Origin: Elusimicrobium sp.
GTDB taxonomy: Bacteria; Elusimicrobiota; Elusimicrobia; Elusimicrobiales; Elusimicrobiaceae
Assembly (NCBI GenBank): GCA_015062115.1
Contig: SUVG01000008.1
Coordinates: 1 to 64,000 of the forward strand
DNA: 64,000 bases
Direction of reading: 5' to 3'
The notes under the pieces were generated by a model, which worked only from the letters and a program-made list of their open reading frames with translations, was not told where the DNA came from and searched no databases. This document shows, in pieces, positions 41,005 through 48,731 of the stretch (its first letter is position 1; the number at the start of each line of letters is the position of its first letter). A program made the position numbers and the translations under genes.

Positions 41005-42459
41005 ATGGGAGATAAAAACAATACAGCAGCCAAATTGGGTGTGATTGGCCTTGCCAGCATTGTCATTAGTTCCATGGTTGGGGGCGGGGTATTCTCCCTC
41101 CCCCAAAACATGGCAGCCGGGGCCAGCGCGGGAGCGGTGCTTTTGGCTTGGGTGATTACCGGTATCGGCATGTATTTTATTGCCAATACATTTAGCGTGC
41201 TTTCCCGCGTGAAACCGGATCTGACGGCCGGTATCTATATGTACGCTCGGGAAGGTTTCGGCCCTTATGTGGGCTTTACAATCGGGTGGGGTTATTGGCT
41301 CTGCCAGATTTTCGGTAATGTGGGGTATGCCGTTATTACCATGGACGCGCTTAACTACTTTTTCCCCCCTTATTTTGCGGGCGGGAATAATTTATTGTCC
41401 ATTGTATGCGGTTCCTTTTTGATTTGGGGTTTTAACTTTGTGGTTTTGCGAGGTGTAAAGCAAGCGGCGGTGTTAAATGTTATCGGTACCATTGGCAAAC
41501 TTGTTCCGCTTTTACTGTTCTGCTTGATTTTACTGTTTACTTTCCACTTGGATAAGTTTGATTCCAACTTCTGGGGTCAGCTGGCGGAAAACGGTAAATC
41601 GTTGGGAGATTTGCCCTCTCAACTTAAAAGCACCATGCTCGTAACCTTATGGGCTTTTATCGGTATTGAAGGTGCTGTGGTGCTTTCCAACCGTGCAAAA
41701 AGCCAATCTGCCGTCAGCAAAGCCACCCTGCTCGGGTTTTTAGGGTGTTTGGTAATTTATATGGGGCTTTCGCTTTTGCCGTTTGGTTTCTTATCGCAAG
41801 CGGAAATTGCGGCTGTTGCCAACCCTTCTACGGCGGGCGTCTTGGAAAAAGTAGTCGGCCCTTGGGGTGCGTGGATGATGAATATCGGGTTATTGGTAGC
41901 GGTTTTATCCTCTTGGCTCGCTTGGACGATGATTACGGCCGAAATCCCGGCTGCGGCGGCGGAAAACGGAACTTTTCCCAAGCAATTCGCCACGCAAAAC
42001 AAAAACGGTTCACCCAGCGTATCTTTGTGGGTAACGAGTGCGCTAATGCAACTGGCCATTTTGATGGTGTATTTTTCCAACAATGCGTGGAATACCATGC
42101 TTTCCATTACGGGGGTAATGGTGCTTCCGGCCTACTTGGCCAGTACCGCTTATTTGTGGAAACTGACCGAAGACGGCGAGTATGCTCAAATTACGCCTAA
42201 AGGGCGTGCGGCGGCTTTGTTGACCTCCGTGTTGGGCACGGTGTACGGCGTGTGGCTTGTGTATGCGGCGGGGCTTAAGTATTTGTTCTTAGCCGTTATT
42301 TTCTTAGCACTCGGTTTACCCGTGTTTATTTGGGCCCGCAAGCAAAAACAGGACGGTAACCCCGTCTTTAAGCGGGGAGAAGGTTGGGTGGCATCTCTGC
42401 TGGTTATTTGTGCGTTGGTGGCTATCTATGTCTTTACAAGGGGGCTTGTTTCCCTTTAA
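41005..42459 (+). CDS. aaxC: Arginine/agmatine antiporter (APC family), AaxC-type
   Basis: 484 residues from ATG 41005, which has GGGGGA five bases upstream (an in-frame TTG at 40993 overlaps that site). Twelve to thirteen membrane helices. N-terminal GLASIVISSMVGGGVFSLPQ is the substrate-binding unwound helix of basic-amino-acid APC antiporters (ArcD/AdiC/AaxC); further ARE-type YMYAREGFGPYVGFTIGWGY. It would exchange external arginine for agmatine. Third gene of the aax operon, followed by a terminator. Confidence 0.85.
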   Translation: MGDKNNTAAKLGVIGLASIVISSMVGGGVFSLPQNMAAGASAGAVLLAWVITGIGMYFIANTFSVLSRVKPDLTAGIYMYAREGFGPYVGFTIGWGYWLCQIFGNVGYAVITMDALNYFFPPYFAGGNNLLSIVCGSFLIWGFNFVVLRGVKQAAVLNVIGTIGKLVPLLLFCLILLFTFHLDKFDSNFWGQLAENGKSLGDLPSQLKSTMLVTLWAFIGIEGAVVLSNRAKSQSAVSKATLLGFLGCLVIYMGLSLLPFGFLSQAEIAAVANPSTAGVLEKVVGPWGAWMMNIGLLVAVLSSWLAWTMITAEIPAAAAENGTFPKQFATQNKNGSPSVSLWVTSALMQLAILMVYFSNNAWNTMLSITGVMVLPAYLASTAYLWKLTEDGEYAQITPKGRAAALLTSVLGTVYGVWLVYAAGLKYLFLAVIFLALGLPVFIWARKQKQDGNPVFKRGEGWVASLLVICALVAIYVFTRGLVSL

Positions 42460-42483
42460 TCGGAAAGAGAGGGAGCAAGTTCA

Positions 42484-42514
42484 GCCGGGCCTCTTAACGA
42501 GGCCCGGCTTTTTT
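42484..42514 (+). terminator. Terminator of the aax operon
   Basis: GCCGGGCCTC/GAGGCCCGGC plus T6. Confidence 0.92.
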
Positions 42515-42591
42515 AGGGGGAATCTTGAATTCTAATTTATTAACCACTAAACTAAATAGTAGAGAATCAATATTTTGGAGGAGGAAAAGTT

Positions 42592-43104
42592 ATGAACAAA
42601 GGGTTTACTTTAATAGAATTGTTAGTAGTTGTTTTAATTATTGGTATTTTGTCGGCGGTGGCTTTGCCCCAATACACGGCGGCGGTGGAAAAATCTCGCT
42701 CTGCTGAGGCTCTTTCTGCCATGAACACGATCGAAAAGGCCCTCCAATTAAGGATTTTGCAAGGGGGTGAAATGATTAAAAATTTATCGGATTTACACGA
42801 TATGTTAACGGAGGGCGATATCGGTTTGCAAGGGGAGTGGCCTTCCACCAGCAAATGGGTGGGTAAACACTTTAATATTTCTTCCAACTGGTGTTCGAGT
42901 AACTCGGTAGAAGGGCGTTGTATGTATTCTATTTACCGAAACGGAACAAATCTTTTAACGGAAGATTATCATATGTCGTTTAAGATTAGTACTACGGAAC
43001 CCATAGAACGTTCGTGTGTATGGCGTACCCAGGTAGGAAAAGTTGTTTGTACTTCTTTGCCGGGGGAATGGACGGTTTCCAAAAGTGCCTTGGGAGGTTC
43101 TTGA
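42592..43104 (+). CDS. Type IV prepilin-like protein
   Basis: 170 residues. MNKG^FTLIELLVVVLIIGILSAVALPQY, with Glu+5; the next segment AAVEKSRSAEALSAM is almost the same as in the other cassettes, after which the head diverges. C-terminal pair C-X10-C (RSCVWRTQVGKVVCTSL), and additional Cys pair near residues 104-112 (NWCSSNSVEGRCMY). Ribosome site GGAGGAGG. Own terminator; single gene unit. Confidence 0.9.
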   Translation: MNKGFTLIELLVVVLIIGILSAVALPQYTAAVEKSRSAEALSAMNTIEKALQLRILQGGEMIKNLSDLHDMLTEGDIGLQGEWPSTSKWVGKHFNISSNWCSSNSVEGRCMYSIYRNGTNLLTEDYHMSFKISTTEPIERSCVWRTQVGKVVCTSLPGEWTVSKSALGGS

Positions 43105-43134
43105 TTTCTGCAGTATTACTTATTTTTTAGAAGG

Positions 43135-43169
43135 AGCGGAATTGTAAAAATTCCGTGCTTTCTTTTTTT
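43135..43169 (+). terminator. Intrinsic terminator
   Basis: CGGAATT/AATTCCG with a five-base loop, followed by a T-rich tail ending in T7. Confidence 0.75.
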
Positions 43170-43225
43170 GCTGAAAAATACTACACTATTAAGGTAATTT
43201 TATAATTTCGTTTTAAGGAGAAAGC

Positions 43226-43717
43226 ATGAAACAGGGTTTTACGCTTATTGAACTGATGGTAGTAGTGCTTATTATTGGTATTTTGTCCTCGGTGGCATTA
43301 CCCCAATATCAAAAATCAGTGGAAAAAGCACGCGCGGCGGAAGCTCTTTCTACTTTGGGGAGTTTGTACCGACAATATGAATCTTGCCGTCTTGAACATC
43401 GCGATAAAAGACAGTGCGATCAAGCCGGGGATTTTAAGAATTTTACAATTCGCCCTCCGGGTACTAAAGTTGCCGATGAATGTTATGAAACAAAAGAATG
43501 GCGCTATTGCCCGCCTGGTCAATCTGATATTAGAGCCTATCGCATTTCTTCCGGTGGTATTAAAGGTGTTTTGACTATTTGGGGATATGGGTATGGCTCT
43601 TCAGGCAAGGATTGCTTGGGTACAATTACCTGTGACAATGAGGACGATGCTTCTTTCTGCAAAACTTTAGGGTTTACTGCCAAACAAACAGGCTGCTCCG
43701 GTTTTGTGAAACCTTAA
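43226..43717 (+). CDS. Type IV prepilin-like protein
   Basis: 163 residues. MKQG^FTLIELMVVVLIIGILSSVALPQY with Glu+5 and KSVEKARAAEALSTL after it. The head has several Cys (CRLEHRDKRQC, CYETKEWRYC, C-terminal TCDNEDDASFCKTLGF), so likely two or three disulfides. AAGGAG ribosome site. It forms a tandem with the preceding prepilin but each has its own terminator. Confidence 0.9.
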   Translation: MKQGFTLIELMVVVLIIGILSSVALPQYQKSVEKARAAEALSTLGSLYRQYESCRLEHRDKRQCDQAGDFKNFTIRPPGTKVADECYETKEWRYCPPGQSDIRAYRISSGGIKGVLTIWGYGYGSSGKDCLGTITCDNEDDASFCKTLGFTAKQTGCSGFVKP

Positions 43718-43734
43718 AATTTTAAGGGACTGAT

Positions 43735-43770
43735 TAAAAAAGGGAAACTTATAAAAAGTTTCCCTTTTTT
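43735..43770 (+). terminator. Bidirectional terminator
   Basis: AAAAAGGGAAACTT/AAGTTTCCCTTTTT between convergent prepilin and potassium-channel genes. Confidence 0.9.
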
Positions 43771-43771
43771 G

Positions 43772-44542
43772 TTATACCTGCGGCTTATTTTTTTTATGTT
43801 CGAACTTTTTAAATTCCTGGATAATTCCGGCCGTCAGCACCGCCGTAATAATGGCAAATAGCACTAACCCCAAAGCCACGGTTACCCCTGTTATCAGGCG
43901 GCCTTCCAAGGTAATGGGGATTAAATCTCCGTAGCCAATTGTGGTAAAGGTTTCCAAAGACCACCACATGGCATCTATCATATTTCGAAAAACTTCCGGT
44001 TGTGCCGGGTGTTCTACCCGATAAATCATAAAGGCACTCCATACCCATAGCATAAGTACAAATGCACTGCAAACAGAAAGTTCCCCCTTCTTTTCCGCTA
44101 CAACGGTATTCATCAGTTGGATAGCATTTGTGTAGCGCATCAGCATTAAAATACGAAAGACACGCATCAACCGTATGGCCCCATAACCGAAAATAAATAA
44201 AGGGGAAATGGCAAATAAATCTATTAACATAAGCGGAGTCAGCATATATTTTATGCGCCCGATTATGGGGCGGGAGAAATGTGGGTCTTCCGTGCAGACG
44301 ATTAAGCGCAAGGCATATTCCAAACCAAAAACAAATGTCATCGCTAAGTCCAGATGATAAGCCCAGCGTTTTAACCAAGGGTGGATATCGGGCACGCTTT
44401 CTATCATATCAATCGGTACAGTTAATAAAATGAGGGTGATGATAAGGGCATTAACCCCCCATGTAACCTTGCTTGAATTATTAAATTGCAAGGTGTTGTA
44501 GAGATAATTTTTTAAGGTTTGATGCGCGTGTTGTTTGGGCAT
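43772..44542 (-). CDS. Voltage-gated-like potassium channel
   Basis: 256 residues, six-helix Kv layout: S1-S4 with arginine-containing S4 (FGYGAIRLMRVFRILMLMRY), pore helix and selectivity filter TTIGYGD near residue 200, and S6 LVLFAIITAVLTAGII. FVFGLEYALRLIV is the typical S2. Forms a tetrameric K+ channel in the inner membrane, usually for membrane-potential control. The N-terminal 25 residues are polar and short. Confidence 0.93.
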   Translation of the reverse strand: MPKQHAHQTLKNYLYNTLQFNNSSKVTWGVNALIITLILLTVPIDMIESVPDIHPWLKRWAYHLDLAMTFVFGLEYALRLIVCTEDPHFSRPIIGRIKYMLTPLMLIDLFAISPLFIFGYGAIRLMRVFRILMLMRYTNAIQLMNTVVAEKKGELSVCSAFVLMLWVWSAFMIYRVEHPAQPEVFRNMIDAMWWSLETFTTIGYGDLIPITLEGRLITGVTVALGLVLFAIITAVLTAGIIQEFKKFEHKKNKPQV

Positions 44543-44660
44543 AAATATCCCCCCTACAGAAGTATAGGGAATGTGAAATGTTACGGGCCACCTTGTTTTT
44601 AGATTAGAAAAGGATATCCAAAGGAAAGCCGAAAGGCCTTGGAAATGTTACAATAGCCTT

Positions 44661-45395
44661 ATGAACGAATTCATAGAAGCCGTTAAACTAATCAAACAAG
44701 CCGAATATGGGGTTGTTTTTACGGGGGCAGGTGTCAGCGTGGAAAGCGGCATCGCGCCGTTTACGGGCCAAGGAGGTCTGTGGAACCAATACGACCCAAA
44801 ATTTATTGAAATCAATTTTTTCTACAGTAATCCCACCCAAAGTTGGGAAGAAATGAAAAAGATTTTCTTTACGGATATGGAAGAATCTTCCCCCAACAAA
44901 GCACACGAGGTTATTGCCAAATTGGAAAAGAAAAAAATGGTGCGCGGGGTGATTACACAAAATATAGACGGGCTTCACCAAAAAGCCGGCAGTAAAAATG
45001 TGCAAGAATTTCACGGTACGATTCATACCCTTTCCTGTACTTGTTGCGGGAAAAAATACGGACTAAAAGAGATAAATTTACAAACGGTTCCCCCCCGTTG
45101 TTCCTGCGGGGGCGTGCTAAAGCCGGATTTTGTTTTCTATGGGGAAGGTATCCCCGCAGGGGCCTATGAGAAATCTTTGGAAATGGCCCAAAACGCCGAT
45201 GTGATGATTATTGTGGGTACGGCAGGGCAGGTAATGCCTGCTTGCAGTTTGCCCATAACAGCCAAGGAGTGGGGTGCCAAAATAATTGAGGTCAACCCGC
45301 AACCTTCCGCTTTTACGGATACAATTACCGATTATTACTTTGCCGAAAAAGCCGGTGAGTTTTTTGATAAGTTGGAAAAAGAAATGAAATTATGA
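44661..45395 (+). CDS. Sir2-family NAD-dependent protein deacylase
   Basis: 244 residues, usual length. NAD-binding GAGVSVESGIAPFTGQGGLW near residue 22; the usual Asp-Phe-Arg after GIP is replaced by Pro-Phe-Thr here. Catalytic TQNIDGLHQKAG and EFHGTIHTLSC, zinc ligands C-X2-C (CTCCGKKY) and CSC (RCSCGG), and VGTAGQVMPA and EVNPQPSAF for the nicotinamide/ribose site. Removes acetyl or other acyl groups from lysine using NAD+. Single gene. Confidence 0.92.
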   Translation: MNEFIEAVKLIKQAEYGVVFTGAGVSVESGIAPFTGQGGLWNQYDPKFIEINFFYSNPTQSWEEMKKIFFTDMEESSPNKAHEVIAKLEKKKMVRGVITQNIDGLHQKAGSKNVQEFHGTIHTLSCTCCGKKYGLKEINLQTVPPRCSCGGVLKPDFVFYGEGIPAGAYEKSLEMAQNADVMIIVGTAGQVMPACSLPITAKEWGAKIIEVNPQPSAFTDTITDYYFAEKAGEFFDKLEKEMKL

Positions 45396-45399
45396 AAAA

Positions 45400-45424
45400 A
45401 CGGGCAGCCCGAAAGGCTGCCCGT
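45400..45424 (-). terminator. Intrinsic terminator
   Basis: ACGGGCAGCC/GGCTGCCCGT; the T-run is on the minus strand, ending the DUF805 gene. Confidence 0.85.
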
Positions 45425-45429
45425 ACTGT

Positions 45430-45843
45430 TTAGAGGGGCGGTAGTCCAAATCGGTTTTCTCCCTTAGTTCCGGGAAAAAGCATTAAAATACCTATGATGA
45501 AGAGCCCTAAATAGGGAAGCAGTAAGAGAAGTAACCACCAGGCACTTGTGTTTTGGTCATGCAGGCGGCGCGCAGAAATCGCTAAAAAAAGCCCCAAGCC
45601 GACTAACAACATCAAAGGCGTTAGAATAAACAGCAACAACCAGCCCAAGCTTTGTTGGGCATCGGACGAAAGGTTGTCCCCAAAGGTTGCTATTCCCCCC
45701 GCAAATAATACAAAAAATAAAATATACCACAGGGGGATGGCCCAAATCGTATATAACCAAAATTCCTTACGGTTGCTTCTTCCTCTAAAATCGAGCAGGC
45801 GCTGAAGGGGGCCGGTTAAATAAGAAAGTGCTTTTTTTATCAT
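45430..45843 (-). CDS. DUF805 membrane protein
   Basis: 137 residues, four membrane helices. DUF805 signature: LLDFRGRSNRKEFWLYTIWAIP near the start and the ARRLHDQNTSAWWLLLLLLP block, ending GTKGENRFGLPP. Function of DUF805 (YhaH) proteins is unknown. The start overlaps the stop of the HD-domain gene by four bases (ATGA on minus). Confidence 0.9.
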   Translation of the reverse strand: MIKKALSYLTGPLQRLLDFRGRSNRKEFWLYTIWAIPLWYILFFVLFAGGIATFGDNLSSDAQQSLGWLLLFILTPLMLLVGLGLFLAISARRLHDQNTSAWWLLLLLLPYLGLFIIGILMLFPGTKGENRFGLPPL

Positions 45844-46445
45844 TTCAATAACTCCGTTTCGTGGCGGACTTTCTCTTCCGTTTCGCGCATGGCTTGTAAA
45901 GTTAAGTCCAATAGTTTATCCAACTCCCAACCCAACATTTCGGCCCCTTGCCTGATAACCTCACGCGAGCAACCCGCCGCAAATTTTTTATCCTTAAATT
46001 TCTTTTTCAGGCTGGAAAGTTCCATGTCTTGCGTACTTTTAGACGGCCGCATACGTGCAGCCGCCCCGATAAGCCCTGTCAGTTCGTCGGTAGCGAAAAG
46101 GAGTTTTTCCATTTCGTGTTCGGGTTTTATGTCCGTCATAATGCCGTACGCATGGCAACAAATGGCACGTACCAGTTCGGGCTCGGCATTTATTTCGGCC
46201 AGTAATTCGGGGGCTTTTTGGCAGTGTTCTTGCGGGAACTGTTCAAAGTCCACATCGTGTAAAAGGCCGCAAACGGCCCAAAAGTCGGCCTGTTCTAAGT
46301 AGCCGAGGTTCCCTGCAAACCAACGCAAAACGGCCTCTACCGTCAGCGCATGGAGCAGATGAAACGGCTCCTTGTTATATTTTTGCAAGAGGGAAAGGGC
46401 TTGCTCCCGTGTAATAGTTGTTTTCATTTTTATATAAAAAGGCAA
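45840..46445 (-). CDS. HD-domain hydrolase
   Basis: 201 residues if read from 46445; ATG 46427 (195 residues, MKTTITREQ) is preferred because 46445 lies in the T-run of a terminator. The HD motif is LLHDVDFEQFP with upstream His (FHLLHALTVEAVLRW) and later H in CCHAYG, giving the metal site of HD phosphohydrolases. Substrate unknown (nucleotides are common). Coupled to the following DUF805 gene. Confidence 0.8.
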   Translation of the reverse strand: MPFYIKMKTTITREQALSLLQKYNKEPFHLLHALTVEAVLRWFAGNLGYLEQADFWAVCGLLHDVDFEQFPQEHCQKAPELLAEINAEPELVRAICCHAYGIMTDIKPEHEMEKLLFATDELTGLIGAAARMRPSKSTQDMELSSLKKKFKDKKFAAGCSREVIRQGAEMLGWELDKLLDLTLQAMRETEEKVRHETELLK

Positions 46446-46478
46446 AAAAATACCGCCCTGTTAACAGAGCGGTATTTT
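46444..46478 (-). terminator. Intrinsic terminator
   Basis: AATACCGC(T/C)CTGTTAACAG-type stem with minus-strand T7, following the second DUF805 gene. Confidence 0.85.
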
Positions 46479-46484
46479 ACGCAA

Positions 46485-46835
46485 TTAGTTAAAGCGGTTT
46501 TTCCCTTCGGTACCGGGGAGAAGCCAGAAGACAAACAAGACCAACGAACCTACAAAGGGAACCAGGTTCAAAAGAACCCACCACCCTCTCAGGTTAATGT
46601 CGTGCAAGCGGCGCACAATAATACCCAAAGAGGGCAAGAAAAGGGCCAATGTAATCAACAATTTGACGACAACTCCGGCTTTTTCACCCAAAGGAATTAC
46701 GAGAAGGTTGACACAAACAAACGCGATAAAATAGAACAGTTGGTAGAGCCAAAACTGTTTGCGGTCGGCACGGCCGTTGAAATCAAAATAGTGTTTGGTA
46801 ATAACATCTAAGAAATAAGTTTTCACTGCGTTCAT
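46485..46835 (-). CDS. DUF805 membrane protein
   Basis: 116 residues, three to four membrane helices. NGRADRKQFWLYQLFYFIAF and IVRRLHDINLRGWWVLLNLVPFVG are the two DUF805 blocks; ending TEGKNRFN. Paralogue of the gene at 45430, but shorter; the two flank the HD gene. AGGAGGAAG ribosome site. Function unknown. Confidence 0.9.
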   Translation of the reverse strand: MNAVKTYFLDVITKHYFDFNGRADRKQFWLYQLFYFIAFVCVNLLVIPLGEKAGVVVKLLITLALFLPSLGIIVRRLHDINLRGWWVLLNLVPFVGSLVLFVFWLLPGTEGKNRFN

Positions 46836-46901
46836 ACTTCCTCCTAAAATATAGTACGTCCTGTAAAAAAAGAATACAATAAATGTTTGCTCCTATGCAA
46901 G

Positions 46902-48695
46902 TTAGTTGTAAAACTTGGCAAATGTTTTGAAAGCTTCCGCCATGGCTGCCGGGTCGGCCCCGTCCGGGATAGGGTTAAATTCATCGTCGTAATGTTCCAA
47001 ATTCCCATACGCATCTATAACGGTTATTTTATTCCCGGTTCGCACGGCTTTCTTGGTGTAACTGGAAATAATTGAAAAGGGGCGCGGGGTATTATCAAAC
47101 AAATCTATGCCGATAGAATAGTCTTGCGGCGGGTTTGTGCAACCGTAAATTTGCGAAATAATTGTCGGGGCAATATCGTAATGGTTGGTGGTATATTCTT
47201 TGATACTGCCCTTGCGGGAAGAATCCCATACCAAAAGAGGTACTTCTGTTTGGTATTTGGCAAAGTTACTGTTATGCCCCCAAAAGTTATTGCGTGTATC
47301 GTTGATTTCTTGCCCGTGGTCTCCCGTCAAAAGGATAACCGTATTTTCCAACAGGTTGTTTTTCTTCAAAGAGTCAAATACGCGGGCAAGTTGGCGGTCT
47401 ATAAAATGCACAGAATTTTTATAGCGGTTGAGATAAGGGGTCGGGTCGGTATTTTTAGAAAGCAGCAGATAGTTCATTTGTTCGCCGGCAGGCGTGAAAA
47501 CGGTATCTTCTGCCGGATAGTCGCTCCCATGCGGGGCATCTAAAAACAAGAAACCGAAAAAGGGCTTGTCGGCAGGCTTTTTGTCTAAGAAGTCCGTTAA
47601 TCCGTTTACGGCGTCAATGTCGCGTTCCCATTTTGTGTCGCCTTGAGAGGATATTCGCAAATTGGGAATTTCAACAAAAACATTTTGGTGAAAAGTAGGG
47701 CTATTTAATTTGGCACTGCTGTAAACTGCGGGCGTGTAGCCTTGCTTTAAGGCTTGCGAAACTAAAGCCGGGCCTAATTGGCCGGTAGTAAAATCGTTCC
47801 AATAGGAAGAAGGTAAGGAATAGAAAAGAGAAAAAACACCCGCTTCGGTGGCGTTTCCGCCGCTTAAATGGTGCTGAAACTGAGTGACCTTTGGATTTTG
47901 TGCCCAGGCATAAAGGTTGGGCATTACTTGCAAGTTAAAAGAATCCTTCCGCCAAGAATCTACCAAAATAATCAATATGTTTTTGGGCGTAGATGCAGAC
48001 GAACAGGTAAGAGGGTGAATCGGGTAGTTTAATTTCCCTTGGGCTGGCATGGTGTAGGCTTTGCGTTTGGGTTCAAAACCCCATTTGCGAAGGCGTCTGT
48101 TGGCCGAAAGCGGATTGGCAAACGGAAGCACCCCCCTCTGCGCCATGACCGAGGGAACCATCATAAATTTTCCCCAAGCATACATGCAGTTATACCCTGC
48201 ACAAACAAGAAATAAAAGGGTCGTTATGATAATGGCGCATTTTCCCGAAAAAGGCCATCTTTTGGAAAGGGCCCAAATCCCCCATTCCACTCCCGCCAGT
48301 AGTGCTATCACGCCAGCCACAATAAACCAAGTGGACGGCGGAAAGATAAAAATTTCTTTCCCGGCGGGGCCGAAGAACAGTTGCAACATAGCCAAATTGA
48401 TGTGAAATCTGTATTGAGAAAATACCAAAACGTCTACTGCTAAAGAAAGAGTAATGAATGAGGCCAAAATAATGGAAACAGTTTTAAAGGTTTTCTCCCC
48501 TACCAAGAGCCAAGGAATCGTTAAGAGAAATAAACAAATCGCAAACAAAAACAAATGCCCCGGAATGAATAAAGAGGTAAAAACAATGCCTAAGGTATCG
48601 GTATAAAACCCATTGGTTTTAAAATACGCCAGAGAGAGAACACACCAAATCAGTAAATTAAAAAATATAAATGAAGAAAGTCTGCGAATGTTCAT
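46902..48695 (-). CDS. YejM-like inner-membrane sulfatase-family protein
   Basis: 597 residues from ATG 48695 with GGAG seven bases upstream (the frame begins at a TTG that is inside this site). Five membrane helices in the first 180 residues, then an alkaline-phosphatase/sulfatase fold (NILIILVDSWRKDSF, HHLSGGNATEAGVFSLFYS, LLTGDHGQEIND, WGHNSNFAKYQTEVPLLVW). This layout matches YejM/PbgA and LtaS-like enzymes. The NATE replaces a nucleophile Thr context similar to YejM, so it may be regulatory for lipopolysaccharide or transfer phospho-groups. Confidence 0.8.
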   Translation of the reverse strand: MNIRRLSSFIFFNLLIWCVLSLAYFKTNGFYTDTLGIVFTSLFIPGHLFLFAICLFLLTIPWLLVGEKTFKTVSIILASFITLSLAVDVLVFSQYRFHINLAMLQLFFGPAGKEIFIFPPSTWFIVAGVIALLAGVEWGIWALSKRWPFSGKCAIIITTLLFLVCAGYNCMYAWGKFMMVPSVMAQRGVLPFANPLSANRRLRKWGFEPKRKAYTMPAQGKLNYPIHPLTCSSASTPKNILIILVDSWRKDSFNLQVMPNLYAWAQNPKVTQFQHHLSGGNATEAGVFSLFYSLPSSYWNDFTTGQLGPALVSQALKQGYTPAVYSSAKLNSPTFHQNVFVEIPNLRISSQGDTKWERDIDAVNGLTDFLDKKPADKPFFGFLFLDAPHGSDYPAEDTVFTPAGEQMNYLLLSKNTDPTPYLNRYKNSVHFIDRQLARVFDSLKKNNLLENTVILLTGDHGQEINDTRNNFWGHNSNFAKYQTEVPLLVWDSSRKGSIKEYTTNHYDIAPTIISQIYGCTNPPQDYSIGIDLFDNTPRPFSIISSYTKKAVRTGNKITVIDAYGNLEHYDDEFNPIPDGADPAAMAEAFKTFAKFYN

Positions 48696-48731
48696 GAGAA
48701 ACTCCAAAAAATATTGAAAAATACCCCTAAA

